A stretch of DNA of 64,000 nt from Endozoicomonas gorgoniicola (GTDB lineage Bacteria > Pseudomonadota > Gammaproteobacteria > Pseudomonadales > Endozoicomonadaceae): assembly GCF_025562715.2 (NCBI RefSeq), contig NZ_JAPFCC010000001.1, forward strand, positions 3,883,501 to 3,947,500, in the 5' to 3' direction. A model generated the notes under the pieces. It saw only the letters and a list, made by a program, of their open reading frames with translations. It did no database searches and had not been told where the DNA came from. Below are positions 35,758 through 44,429 of this stretch, one piece after another. Position numbers and translations under genes: made by a program. Position 1 is the stretch's first letter, and every line of letters starts with the position of its first letter.

Positions 35758-37170
35758 ATGAAATTGTTACTTACTGTGAGTGCTGCTTTTTTGTGTTGTA
35801 GTTTCGTCACAAAAAATGCCCGGGCAGAAGCCCCTGCAAGCAGCAATGGTCTGGCTCTGCCGACGGACACACCGACACAGGTGCAGACACAGGCACCGAC
35901 CAGGGGAGCAGACTCTCAGACTTATTTTTACGCTCCGTTTCACCGTACAAAAAAAAGTAGCATTTCCTACCCCTATAAAAACTACCCTGAGTATTTACCT
36001 CATAGGCACGTTAAAGGCATGGCGTTTACCAAAGACGGGAAATACCTCAATACGGGGGTTCGCGCTTATGTAGATAAAGACAACAAGTTTAAATACGGAG
36101 GTCAGTACGACACTTTTGATATCAGCCGGTTCAGTGAACCTGTTGAAGTCAATGAAACCAAGTTTAGTCATGGTTTTAATTATGACAATCAGTTCAGCCC
36201 GGACGGAAGATTTCTGTTTTCTATTAACCAGGACGGGCAGGTTCGTATTGACAATGTAGAAGATATGAAAAAGCCGCAACACGTCAGTACGCTTGCGTGG
36301 CCCGATGGACAAGCCAGTTGCCTTACCATCAGCCAGGATGGGAAATTTATGGTGGTAGGGGGAAGGAACAAAATATTCCGGGTCTATGATATTTCCAACC
36401 CTTTAAAGCCGCTGGAACAATCAAAAACCGAGGTGGGCAGCGTACTGTTTAATGTTGCCCTCAGCCCGGACCAAAAATGGGTGGCCTTCGTTGGCAATGG
36501 TTTCAGACTTAAAGTTTATGATTTAAGCGATCTTACCGCCCCCAAACTGATGATTACTGATAAATATCCCGAGGATGACAACGGAACCTGGACGGTCGAT
36601 CTGACAATAAGCCCGGATTCCAGGTGGCTGGCGGTGGCTGGTTACACATTTCAACACTCCATTCTTTTTTATAACATGGAGTCTCCCGAAAATCCGACGT
36701 TATTGTCAGGCGTTAAAGAAATAAAGAGGCCAGTATCCTTTGTTGATATCAGTCGTGATGGAAAGCTGATGGCGATGGGAACCCTTGGCGAGGGCTCGGG
36801 AGTAACCATTTTTGATGTGGTAAACCCGGATCAGCCTCTGCAGGTTGATTTTGTAAAGGCCTATGAAAGTGTCTATGGTGGCGCATTTAGCCCGGTGAAA
36901 GATGAGCTGATTGTTGATCTGGGGCGTGAGGAACTGGAATTGTATGAATACCGGCATCATCCAGATCGCCTCATAAGACCTGATTTTACGAGCTTCAATT
37001 GTACGAGTTTTGGGGACGAAATGGGAGATTCTCAAAATTCTTTTCCTGCCTACGTAGTCAAGAGTCTTCCCATTGCGGTTGCCATAGGGAGTTGGACTTT
37101 TGCTGCGGGTGCAATACTGGGCTATGCGGCTCGTAAATGTTCGGAAGGTAGCGGATCAGTGAAGTTTTAA
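35758..37170 (+). CDS. Exported beta-propeller (WD40/LVIVD-like) protein with C-terminal anchor
   Basis: A 470-residue protein with a signal peptide (MKLLLTVSAAFLCCSFVTKNARA), a Thr/Gln/Pro-rich linker, and about six beta-propeller blades, seen as repeats of the kind LSPDQKWVAFVGNGFRLKVYDLSDLTAPKL, ISPDSRWLAVAG...ILFYNMESPENPTLL and ISRDGKLMAMGTL...VTIFDVVNPDQPLQV. A hydrophobic segment near the end (SLPIAVAIGSWTFAAGAILGYAA) with a basic tail suggests anchoring. Propellers usually bind ligands or proteins; the partner is unknown. It stands alone. Confidence 0.75.
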   Translation: MKLLLTVSAAFLCCSFVTKNARAEAPASSNGLALPTDTPTQVQTQAPTRGADSQTYFYAPFHRTKKSSISYPYKNYPEYLPHRHVKGMAFTKDGKYLNTGVRAYVDKDNKFKYGGQYDTFDISRFSEPVEVNETKFSHGFNYDNQFSPDGRFLFSINQDGQVRIDNVEDMKKPQHVSTLAWPDGQASCLTISQDGKFMVVGGRNKIFRVYDISNPLKPLEQSKTEVGSVLFNVALSPDQKWVAFVGNGFRLKVYDLSDLTAPKLMITDKYPEDDNGTWTVDLTISPDSRWLAVAGYTFQHSILFYNMESPENPTLLSGVKEIKRPVSFVDISRDGKLMAMGTLGEGSGVTIFDVVNPDQPLQVDFVKAYESVYGGAFSPVKDELIVDLGREELELYEYRHHPDRLIRPDFTSFNCTSFGDEMGDSQNSFPAYVVKSLPIAVAIGSWTFAAGAILGYAARKCSEGSGSVKF

Positions 37171-37515
37171 AACACCGGTTTTATCGGTATTGGCTCAGTT
37201 AAAAAGGCTGACATGGAGGTCACCTTTTTGGTGTTGCATTCATTTGGACGTCTATCAGAAAATACAATCCGCTTTGTCATTTTATCGGTATCAATGCCAG
37301 CGTCACGCTGAGTCTGACCACTGTGTCCATTTACAGCGACGGAACCAGAGAGACTATTCTTTCTTATCACCAACCGGCCAAAAGGCTAGCGCTTGATTGT
37401 CATTGAGTACTAAACTGGTTCTGTACGTTAAGTAGCCTTTAACGAATACAGCCTTGAGCGAATACAGCCTTGAGCTAATACAGCCTTGAGCGAATAAAAA
37501 AAAGGTACAGAACCT
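37171..37515. other. Intergenic region before fpr
   Basis: 345 bp with no credible gene on either strand. It contains the 16-bp tandem repeat at 37444-37491, just before the fpr start. Confidence 0.5.
37444..37491. repeat. 16-bp tandem repeat, 3 units, upstream of fpr
   Basis: Units GAATACAGCCTTGAGC (37444-37459, 37460-37475) and TAATACAGCCTTGAGC (37476-37491) end 24 bp before the fpr ATG, in the likely 5' untranslated region. Confidence 0.92.
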
Positions 37516-38253
37516 ATGCCCCGTCCTCTCTACCCGGTGACCCTGATCAACCGCCATACCCTGAGCGACAACACCATTCAGCTGGATTTTCAGGTTGAAG
37601 GCGAGTTTGATTTTATCGCCGGACAGTTTGTGCAATTTATGATTGACCAGAATGGCTCGACACAAAAGCGCAGCTACAGCATTGCCAACTCACCGGACTC
37701 CTTTCGCAAAGAGGGACATCTTGAAATCGCTATCAGCCTTGTCGAGGGGGGAATGGCGTCAGAGTTGTTCAGTCAGACCGATTTGGGGTTACAACTGCAG
37801 GTGGCAGGTCCATTTGGCATTCTTACAGCCCCCGCTGAACATTCCGGACAAATCGTACTAACAGGCACAGGAACCGGGCTGACTCCATACCGGGCAATGC
37901 TGCCAACTCTGGCCTCAATGGCAGAGACTGGCATACCGGTCACGGTCATTATGGGAGTAAGGCACCGTACCGACCTGATCTATGAACAGGAGTTCAGGCA
38001 GGTTGCAGAGCAACACGCAAACTTCAGTTATCAGGTCTGTATGAGCCGCGAAACTGAGGTCGATAGTAGCATCAATGAGTTCAAAGGCTATGTTCAGCAG
38101 CGCTTTGAACACCTGAACCTCGACACAGACTCAGATCTTGTGTACCTGTGCGGTAACCCTAATATGATTAATGATGCCGCCAGAGTATTACTGGATATGG
38201 GGTTTGGTTCCAGACAGGTCAAACGGGAAAAATATGTTTATTCCGGTCACTGA
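37516..38253 (+). CDS. fpr: Ferredoxin/flavodoxin-NADP(+) reductase family protein
   Basis: An FAD enzyme moving electrons between NADPH and ferredoxin or flavodoxin in the cytoplasm. The 245 residues have the FAD-binding RSYSIANSP motif and GGMASELF in the first half, the NADP-binding LTGTGTGLTPYRAML and YLCGNPNMINDA in the second, and end KREKYVYSGH, close to the C-terminus expected of bacterial Fpr. Length is normal. It may equally be a close relative serving another oxygenase or redox partner. Confidence 0.82.
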   Translation: MPRPLYPVTLINRHTLSDNTIQLDFQVEGEFDFIAGQFVQFMIDQNGSTQKRSYSIANSPDSFRKEGHLEIAISLVEGGMASELFSQTDLGLQLQVAGPFGILTAPAEHSGQIVLTGTGTGLTPYRAMLPTLASMAETGIPVTVIMGVRHRTDLIYEQEFRQVAEQHANFSYQVCMSRETEVDSSINEFKGYVQQRFEHLNLDTDSDLVYLCGNPNMINDAARVLLDMGFGSRQVKREKYVYSGH

Positions 38254-38254
38254 C

Positions 38255-38878
38255 TCAGCGTTTTTCCCGCAAGGTTTTTACTATCCAGATTATCATCACA
38301 ATCAACAGACAGGCTGCGCCCATTAACCACCAGCCCCATTGCGGAATCTGTTTGATTTCATCCAGCTCTACGGCTGCTCCAGCCAGAAAGCCCGGCGTCA
38401 TATACACCACTGCCCAGGGAACAGACGACATAAGATTAGCGATATAAAACTGCCGGGGCGGCATATTCAACATACCGGCAACGACCGGAACCACAGGGCG
38501 AACAGGGCCGACAAATCGCCCGAACGCAATACTCATTACGCCAAAACGGCGGATAAACCGCTCGCCCTTATCGAGCCAGTCGGTGTGTTTATAAAATGGC
38601 CACCAGCCTCGCACCCGGTTGTGGTAGTGATACCCAAGCTGGTAGCTGACCGCATCACCCAGGGCAGCCCCCAGAAAAGCCCACAGGTACACAGACACTA
38701 TATCCAGCAACCCATTGCCTGCCAGAGCCCCCAGCGCAAAGAGAATAGCAACACCGGGCAATAGCAGCCCGACTGCGACCAGCGTTTCCAGAAAAGCCGC
38801 AACGCCAATCACCGGCCCCAGCCAGAGATGGTGTACCTCCAGCCAGGCATAAATGCTGTCAAAATAACTCAGCTCCAT
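38255..38878 (-). CDS. DedA-family inner-membrane protein
   Basis: A polytopic membrane protein of 207 residues from ATG 38878 (MELSYFDSIYAWLE; an earlier ATG at 38914 would add 12 residues). Family signs are ETLVAVGLLLPGVAILFALGALAG, AFLGAALGDAVSYQLGYHYH and RFGVMSIAFGRFVGPVRPVVPVVAG, with the conserved acidic and arginine residues. DedA proteins are linked to envelope lipid transport (undecaprenyl phosphate or phospholipid flipping in recent work) and to pH and membrane-potential maintenance. It is convergent with fpr (stop codons one base apart) and divergent from trmH. Confidence 0.9.
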   Translation of the reverse strand: MELSYFDSIYAWLEVHHLWLGPVIGVAAFLETLVAVGLLLPGVAILFALGALAGNGLLDIVSVYLWAFLGAALGDAVSYQLGYHYHNRVRGWWPFYKHTDWLDKGERFIRRFGVMSIAFGRFVGPVRPVVPVVAGMLNMPPRQFYIANLMSSVPWAVVYMTPGFLAGAAVELDEIKQIPQWGWWLMGAACLLIVMIIWIVKTLREKR

Positions 38879-38968
38879 AGTAATCCGAATCTTATTCGTC
38901 GTGTCCAGCAGCATACCGTTTGCCGCCTGCTTTTGCCAAAGCTAAAATCGCTGAACTTTACACAGGCA

Positions 38969-39691
38969 ATGATCAAACCCATGACACCGGAGCGTTACCA
39001 CAAATTTCGTGCAGTACTGGATCGTCGTCAACCGGATTTAACGGTGATGACAGACCAGGTTCACAAGAACCACAATCTCTCTGCCATTATCAGAACCTGC
39101 GATGCGGTGGGTATAGCTGACCTGCATCTGACTCAGCCCAAAGAAGGTTACCGGGGCATTCGCCGACGTTCCATGGGCAGTCACAAATACGTCAACGTAC
39201 ACCACTATGACCGGGTTGAGGACACAGCGGCTCATCTGAAACAGCAGGGCTTCACTATTGTTGCTGCCCATTTTTCCGAACAGGCAATCCCTTATCACGA
39301 GATTGACTTCACCCAGCCCTGCGCCCTGATGCTGGGGGCAGAAAAACGTGGCATTTCCAGTGAGGCTGCCGCCCTGGCAGATCAGCATATTATTATCCCG
39401 ATGCAGGGAATGGTCGCTTCCTATAATGTCTCGGTGGCAGCAGCGGTCATTCTGGTCGAGGCACAACGACAGCGACTGATTAAAGGCATGTACGACAACC
39501 CTAAACTGCCTGATGACATTTATCAGAGAACTCTGTTTCAATGGGGTTATCCTGAACTGGCAAGGTATTGCGACGAACGTCGTTTGTCTTATCCCGAACT
39601 TAACGACACCGGACAGTTGATTAACCCATCCCTCTGGTACGAAAAGGTTCGTGCCAGCCATGATTCACCAATTGATGAAGGAGGCCATTGA
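38969..39691 (+). CDS. trmH: tRNA (guanosine(18)-2'-O)-methyltransferase TrmH
   Basis: A SPOUT methyltransferase that methylates the ribose of G18 in the tRNA D-loop. Homology begins at MTPERYHKFRAVLDRRQPDLTV (ATG 38981); ATG 38969, four codons earlier, is used as the outer start. The family motifs are HKNHNLSAIIRTCDAVG, ALMLGAEKRGIS (SAM loop) and IPMQGMVASYNVSVAAAVILVEAQRQR (the SPOUT knot). The stop is 2 bp before the tesB start, so the genes are likely co-transcribed. Confidence 0.93.
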   Translation: MIKPMTPERYHKFRAVLDRRQPDLTVMTDQVHKNHNLSAIIRTCDAVGIADLHLTQPKEGYRGIRRRSMGSHKYVNVHHYDRVEDTAAHLKQQGFTIVAAHFSEQAIPYHEIDFTQPCALMLGAEKRGISSEAAALADQHIIIPMQGMVASYNVSVAAAVILVEAQRQRLIKGMYDNPKLPDDIYQRTLFQWGYPELARYCDERRLSYPELNDTGQLINPSLWYEKVRASHDSPIDEGGH

Positions 39692-39693
39692 GC

Positions 39694-40551
39694 ATGAGTA
39701 AAGTTCTGGACGAGCTGTTAGAGTTGCTCAAACTGGAAGCCATTGAAAAAAATATTTTCCGTGGGCAGAGCCAGGACTATGGTCTTGGCAGAGTGTATGG
39801 TGGTCAGGTTATCGGGCAGGCATTGTCGGCAGCCCGACAAACGGTTCCCAGGGAAAGGCATGTCCATTCCTTCCACAGCTACTTCCTGCGCGAAGGCGAC
39901 GTGAATCTTCCCATTGTTTACAACGTTGACTGTATACGCGACGGCAAGAGCTTTACCACCCGCCGTGTTGTTGCTATTCAGAAAGGCAGGCCTATTTTCA
40001 ACCTTTCCGCTTCTTTCCACATACAGGAAGAGGGATTTGAACATCAGGATGATATGCCACCCTGTCAGGATCCTGAAGGCCTGATTTCTGACCAGGCCCT
40101 GAAAAACAAGATGAAGGATTTCCTGCCGCCGTCAGTACAGGAGGTGTTTCAGGCAGAATCCCCCATAGATATTCGTCACGAAGAACCCTCCAACCCTTAT
40201 GTTCCGGAAAAATGCCCGCCACTGACAAAAGTCTGGTTTAAAGCCGCTGGGAAACTTCCTGATGTTTCGGGGGTTCATAAATACCTGCTGGCCTTTGCCT
40301 CGGACATGCAATTTCTGCCTACTGCACTATTCCCCCATGGAGTACGCTTCCTGCAACCCAATCTGCAGGTGGCCAGCCTTGACCACGCCATGTGGTTCCA
40401 CCGGCCATTCCGTATGGATGAATGGCTGCTCTACTCCATCGACAGTCCCACAGCCAGCGGTGCCAGAGGACTGGTGAGGGGGCAGATATTCGATCAACAG
40501 GGACGACTGGTGGCTTCGACCATGCAGGAAGGGCTTATTCGCCAAAGATAA
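39694..40551 (+). CDS. tesB: Acyl-CoA thioesterase II (TesB)
   Basis: TesB hydrolyses medium- and long-chain acyl-CoA to free fatty acid and CoA with a double hot-dog fold. ATG 39694 has GAAGGAGG nine bases upstream. The 285 residues include RVYGGQVIGQALSAA (first hot-dog), HSFHSYFLREGD, FTTRRVVAIQKGRPIFNLSASF, the aspartate region SLDHAMWFHRPFRMDEWLLY, and the closing SARG..RGQIFDQQGRLVASTMQEGLIR. The length matches E. coli TesB (286). An intrinsic terminator follows. Confidence 0.96.
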   Translation: MSKVLDELLELLKLEAIEKNIFRGQSQDYGLGRVYGGQVIGQALSAARQTVPRERHVHSFHSYFLREGDVNLPIVYNVDCIRDGKSFTTRRVVAIQKGRPIFNLSASFHIQEEGFEHQDDMPPCQDPEGLISDQALKNKMKDFLPPSVQEVFQAESPIDIRHEEPSNPYVPEKCPPLTKVWFKAAGKLPDVSGVHKYLLAFASDMQFLPTALFPHGVRFLQPNLQVASLDHAMWFHRPFRMDEWLLYSIDSPTASGARGLVRGQIFDQQGRLVASTMQEGLIRQR

Positions 40552-40576
40552 AACGACACAGACCAGCTCTAAAGAC

Positions 40577-40603
40577 AGGCACTCATCCGGAGTGCCTTTT
40601 TTA
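40577..40603 (+). terminator. Intrinsic terminator after tesB
   Basis: AGGCACTC-ATCCG-GAGTGCCT, an 8-bp stem with a 5-base loop followed by T residues, 26 bp after the tesB stop. Confidence 0.92.
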
Positions 40604-40708
40604 CTGATACCTTGCTGGCTTTTCTGTTCTACTTTCCTATTGTGGGTTATTAAAAACCTATGTACTGTCGTTTGACCAACAAGATAACTCACCAATAAAG
40701 GACGTTCG

Positions 40709-41827
40709 ATGAAACAGCTACTTTCCTGTTTCCTGTCGTTTAAAACCGCATTGTGTTCTCTGTTACTGCTTTCCGCTATGGTCAGTAATGCAGATGTGGT
40801 CAGTAATGCAGATATGGTTGATAGTGCTGACAGTGCCGTTTTTTTACAGTACCACCACGTCAGTGAAAATACCCCAAGATCCACCAGCGTGACACCAGAC
40901 CGCCTGAAGCAACATCTGGATTATCTTGACGACAATGGCTTTACAGTAAAAAGCATTGTTGACGCTGTTGACTCTATTCGTGACGGAAGGCCATTGCCGG
41001 ATAAAACGGTTGTCATTACTTTTGACGATGCCTATGTGAGTATCTATGAAAACGCTTTTCCACTGCTTAAAGAAAAAGGCTATCCATTCACGGTTTTTGT
41101 AGCGATTGAGCCTGTCGACAAGGGCTACCATCAATTTCTGAGCTGGGATCAACTCCGGGAAATGGGAAAGCATGGTGCCACTATCGCCAACCACTCCGTC
41201 ACCCACTCTCACATGGTCGTTAAGCACCCCGATGAAACCCGTCAGCAGTGGGTAAACCGTAACCGTGACGAAATACTGAAAACCGAAGCCCGTATCAAAG
41301 AAAAAACAGGACAAAGCGTCAAACTATTTGCCTGGCCTTTTGGTGAAGCCAATCCTGAACTGAGGCAGCTGCTTGCCAGTATGGGCTATGTTGGTTTCGG
41401 TCAGCAGTCTGGTGTTGTTGAGCCGCTTTCCGACTTTACTCTGCTGCCCCGTTACCCAATGGCAGCGGACTATGCAGAAATGCGGGGGTTCAGAACCAAG
41501 GTCAACAGCCTGCCACTGCCTGTAAAAAGACAGCTGCCTGATTCAGCCATGGTTAAAGACGACAACCTGAAGCCATCGCTGACCCTGGAGCTGGCAGCCG
41601 GTGATTTTCAGAAAAATCAGCTGAAGTGTTACGCCTCCAACGCCGGGGAAATTCCCATAACATGGCTGGATGATGAGAAAACCCGCTTCACAACTGTTAC
41701 ACCCAACAGCCTGTCGGTTGGCAGAAGCCGTTATAATTGCACCGCGCCCTCTATGGATGGCAGACGTTACTACTGGTACTCACATCAGTGGTTGCGCCTG
41801 AACAGCGATGGCACTGCAATCGACTAA
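40709..41827 (+). CDS. Exported polysaccharide deacetylase (NodB-homology, CE4)
   Basis: A 372-residue exported enzyme with a signal peptide (CFLSFKTALCSLLLLSAMVSNA). The NodB domain shows the metal-binding and catalytic motifs TFDDAY (about residue 110) and HSVTHSH (about 167), and the later FAWPFGEAN. This fits CE4 enzymes that remove N-acetyl groups from chitin oligomers, peptidoglycan or exopolysaccharide; PgaB-like use is possible. The C-terminal ~100 residues form a separate, unrecognised domain with paired cysteines. The start region contains an 18-bp tandem repeat (40781-40816). No partner genes lie beside it. Confidence 0.85.
   Translation: MKQLLSCFLSFKTALCSLLLLSAMVSNADVVSNADMVDSADSAVFLQYHHVSENTPRSTSVTPDRLKQHLDYLDDNGFTVKSIVDAVDSIRDGRPLPDKTVVITFDDAYVSIYENAFPLLKEKGYPFTVFVAIEPVDKGYHQFLSWDQLREMGKHGATIANHSVTHSHMVVKHPDETRQQWVNRNRDEILKTEARIKEKTGQSVKLFAWPFGEANPELRQLLASMGYVGFGQQSGVVEPLSDFTLLPRYPMAADYAEMRGFRTKVNSLPLPVKRQLPDSAMVKDDNLKPSLTLELAAGDFQKNQLKCYASNAGEIPITWLDDEKTRFTTVTPNSLSVGRSRYNCTAPSMDGRRYYWYSHQWLRLNSDGTAID
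40781..40816 (+). repeat. 18-bp tandem duplication in the deacetylase leader region
   Basis: GTCAGTAATGCAGATGTG and GTCAGTAATGCAGATATG are adjacent and in frame, repeating VSNADV/M just after the signal-peptide hydrophobic core. Confidence 0.9.
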
Positions 41828-41864
41828 GGGGGGTCAGCAATAAAAAACTTACCTGCATCCCGTC

Positions 41865-41920
41865 ATTCCCGCGAAGGCGGGAATCTATCACGAACAGTGG
41901 ATCCCCGCCTTCGCGGGGAT
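41865..41920. repeat. REP-like palindromic pair
   Basis: ATTCCCGCGAAGGCGGGAAT (41865-41884) and ATCCCCGCCTTCGCGGGGAT (41901-41920) are two inverted palindromes in opposite orientation, with the CGTCATTCCCGCGAAGGCGGG core seen in scattered intergenic elements of many proteobacteria. It lies between the deacetylase and the cytochrome gene. Confidence 0.85.
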
Positions 41921-41953
41921 GGCGAGGGGAAGCCCACTCTTATCCGGTTGCCA

Positions 41954-42298
41954 ATGACTGTTCTGCTCTTTTGTTCGATTTTACTGCTCTCCGGCTGCTC
42001 AGAGCCTGTCTCTGAATCACCAGAAATAAGCCTGTCTCCACAAATGCAGGCAGCCCGAAACAAAGCCCTGGTACTCTGTGCAGGCTGCCATGGCCCGGAA
42101 GGCATAGGAACTGCCGACTTTAATCCAAATCTTGCCTGCCAGAAGCAGGTTTACCTTGCCAAACAGCTGCGGGACTATCGGGAAGGTCGTCGAAGTAACC
42201 ATATTCCCATGGTCAACATTGCCAAAATGCTAACGGAAGAAGAAGTCGACAGTATCAGCCTGTGGTATTCGCAATTAAATTGCCAAAAAAATCAATAA
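41954..42298 (+). CDS. Lipoprotein c-type cytochrome (single haem)
   Basis: ATG 41954 starts a lipoprotein signal peptide with the lipobox LLSGC (MTVLLFCSILLLSGCS). The mature part carries one haem-binding motif CAGCH followed by GPEGIGTADFNPNLACQKQVYLAKQLRDYREGRRSNHIPMVNIAKMLTEEEVDSISLWYSQL, the pattern of cytochrome c4/c553-type proteins with an axial methionine. The 114 residues suit a small electron carrier tethered to the membrane. The longer frame upstream would run through the REP-like element and is unlikely. Confidence 0.85.
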   Translation: MTVLLFCSILLLSGCSEPVSESPEISLSPQMQAARNKALVLCAGCHGPEGIGTADFNPNLACQKQVYLAKQLRDYREGRRSNHIPMVNIAKMLTEEEVDSISLWYSQLNCQKNQ

Positions 42299-42448
42299 GT
42301 TAAATAAGCCTGCCTATAAATTTACTGTTTTGTCAGTCATTCTGACATTCCTGTCAGTGATCACTTGTCTCCTGCCATGCATTATCTTGACTCGAAGGGC
42401 TTCCACATCAATGGAACGCCAGGGATAAGGCAGCAAGGAGATAAAGCT

Positions 42449-42838
42449 ATGAATCCAATTAAGCCAGACGATGGAATATATAACCCATTTGCAGACCCTT
42501 ACGAACTGGAACGTAAACGTAATGGCGCAGACAGTGAGAGCGCTAAACCGTCAACGTCTTGGTGGCAGTCTTTTTCGCGATCGGTAAAGTCGATAAAAAT
42601 GCCAGAATTGCATTTAAAGCGTTCTGCCAGAAATGCATGGAAAAACCTTGGATCGAAAACAAAATCATTGAAGGACTTTCTGATCAAACCGTTTAAAAAC
42701 CTGAATTTACTCCGCACCACCAAAGGAACAAAGATCAAAGTGGCAGCGATTGCCGGCATGATTATCGGTGCGCCTCTTGGGCCTCTGGGGATGGCGTTGG
42801 GAGCTGGCGTTATGGTCGGTTATGCCGCGCATATGTGA
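42449..42838 (+). CDS. Small protein with a C-terminal glycine-rich hydrophobic segment
   Basis: Not recognised. ATG 42449 is preceded by AAGGAG at good spacing, giving 129 residues. The first 90 are basic and helical (WKNLGSKTKSLKDFLIKPFKNL); the end is a glycine-zipper-like hydrophobic stretch (AAIAGMIIGAPLGPLGMALGAGVMVGYAAHM). Such segments insert into membranes. It is followed by an intrinsic terminator, so it is probably a monocistronic gene. Confidence 0.6.
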   Translation: MNPIKPDDGIYNPFADPYELERKRNGADSESAKPSTSWWQSFSRSVKSIKMPELHLKRSARNAWKNLGSKTKSLKDFLIKPFKNLNLLRTTKGTKIKVAAIAGMIIGAPLGPLGMALGAGVMVGYAAHM

Positions 42839-42861
42839 AAACTACCCTGACAAGATAAGAC

Positions 42862-42885
42862 AAAAGAGGCTGGCAAGCCTCTTTT
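42862..42885 (+). terminator. Intrinsic terminator
   Basis: AAAAGAGGCT and AGCCTCTTTT pair over 10 bp around a GGCA loop, with the T-run formed by the stem end, about 25 bp after the preceding stop codon. It could work in both directions. Confidence 0.85.
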
Positions 42886-43006
42886 GAATGCCTTTCAGCC
42901 ACCACTACAGGGCAACTGTCAGCCTGACCAAGAAAAGGGTGCCACCAACTGCTAATTTTAAAGATATAAATCCAACACATTTCCTTCGGGAGGCTAAGGA
43001 ACTGCC

Positions 43007-43318
43007 ATGAATGACCAGACCGTCAAAAAACTCGCCCTTATTATTGCCGCCAACTGCACCCGGGAGTCTGAACTTGATGAAAGCCTGAAACAGGGAAAAC
43101 TTTCACAGGAACAGCTCAACAGCTTTAACCAGCAGATGTCTAACAAGCTCTATACTTTCCTGACCTACCTGCTGAACAAGCCCGCTGATGAGTATTCCGT
43201 CATGATGGAAGCGCTTGCCAAGCATTTTCCGGAAAACTGGGAAACACCTGAGCTTGACCAGAGTTTTATGAAGTACTCCAGCCAGAATCAGCAGTCCAGT
43301 CCTTTCCAGCCTCACTGA
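43007..43318 (+). CDS. Small hypothetical protein
   Basis: Not recognised. 103 residues, soluble, mostly helical, with a glutamine-rich tail (SQNQQSSPFQPH). CGGGAGG lies upstream of the ATG at suitable spacing, and the codon usage looks like that of the neighbours. It is followed 78 bp later by an exported protein in the same direction and the two may be co-transcribed. Confidence 0.55.
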   Translation: MNDQTVKKLALIIAANCTRESELDESLKQGKLSQEQLNSFNQQMSNKLYTFLTYLLNKPADEYSVMMEALAKHFPENWETPELDQSFMKYSSQNQQSSPFQPH

Positions 43319-43396
43319 ACAACCGGTTTAGACCTGCCGGCAGCACTAAACCGGTCTATGCTGTTGCCGAAATAAAGACATCATAAGGCAGCTACT

Positions 43397-44371
43397 ATGA
43401 CCTTGTCTTATCTCCCTGGATACCGCCTGCGACTCATTCGCTTATGGTTTTTTGTTCTGTTATGGATGACGGTAATGAATTCAGAAATGACCAATGCAGC
43501 CCCTCTCCAGCCTATCTCGCCGATACACAGTGATGAACTGATCAACTCATTGTCTTCACTGCTGGACGAACTGGATGTACCACACTCTATGGATCTGGAC
43601 TCAATCATAAATGCTTCCCAACGCTGGCGAAGAAAGCCGGATCAGGAACGCTGGGAAATGCCGGATATAGAACTGGATTTTCAGAAACAGCAAACAGTGA
43701 TGGCGCATTTGACAAAAATCGGGCTGGTTGATGAATTAAAACCTTCCAGCCAGCATTTCGAATATGCTCTGGTGCTGGGCGCAACGGTACCAGGAATGGA
43801 GATTCGCCTGAATCAGCTGGTCAAGCTATGGCGTGAAGGCGTTCGCTTCAACCAGATCGTATTTCTGGTCGCACAGCGCCCGTTAACCGCCGGGATTGAC
43901 CAGGTCGATACACTGATAGACAGGATGGTTGGCAAAAATGCATCTGAGAAAGCGCACAAAAACGTTCGCCCACTAACGGAAACGGAAGGCGCCCGGCTGG
44001 TTTTTGAAGTAACCGAAATGCCAGACGACATGCGCAGGCTACCGGTTATCTATATAGATACACCAAGGTATTGGCAGGACACCTACTGGCAACGAGCCAA
44101 TACCCGCGACACCCTGAAAAGGTGGCTTCTGGAATACAAAGCGCCCAATGGCAAACCGGCTGGCGGCAAAACCCTGGTGGTTTCTGACCAGCCACATGCC
44201 CTTTATCAGCACGAAGTGGTAAGACAGGAGCTGCCTGAGACCTTTATCACTGAAGTCACCGGAGGAGCTGCGGGAGACGAAACCCGAACAGCAATATTTC
44301 TTGATGCCCTGGCACTTTGGTTACACAACCTGCAAAAGCGGGTATCTGCTCACCCACAGCATGAACCCTGA
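43397..44371 (+). CDS. Exported protein, distantly DUF218/YdcF-like
   Basis: The 324-residue product has an N-terminal hydrophobic signal or anchor (LRLIRLWFFVLLWMTVM). The later part recalls DUF218 (YdcF/ElyC) proteins: YALVLGATVPGMEIRLNQLVKLWREGV at the start of the fold, TETEGARLVF in the place of the usual exT.EnA motif, and TLVVSDQPHALYQHEVVRQELP for the usual vTs..H..Ra. The match is by pattern only and key residues differ, so the function is open. Confidence 0.5.
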   Translation: MTLSYLPGYRLRLIRLWFFVLLWMTVMNSEMTNAAPLQPISPIHSDELINSLSSLLDELDVPHSMDLDSIINASQRWRRKPDQERWEMPDIELDFQKQQTVMAHLTKIGLVDELKPSSQHFEYALVLGATVPGMEIRLNQLVKLWREGVRFNQIVFLVAQRPLTAGIDQVDTLIDRMVGKNASEKAHKNVRPLTETEGARLVFEVTEMPDDMRRLPVIYIDTPRYWQDTYWQRANTRDTLKRWLLEYKAPNGKPAGGKTLVVSDQPHALYQHEVVRQELPETFITEVTGGAAGDETRTAIFLDALALWLHNLQKRVSAHPQHEP

Positions 44372-44429
44372 TGAGCCATCCTTCGTGAAAAGCGAACGGA
44401 TCAGGTTATTGCTCATGTTATAGCCAGGG

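Noticed and set aside
41865..41920. CRISPR-like repeats
   Set aside because: Only two palindromes in opposite orientation with a 16-bp space; this is a REP-like pair, and no CRISPR array was found anywhere in the window.
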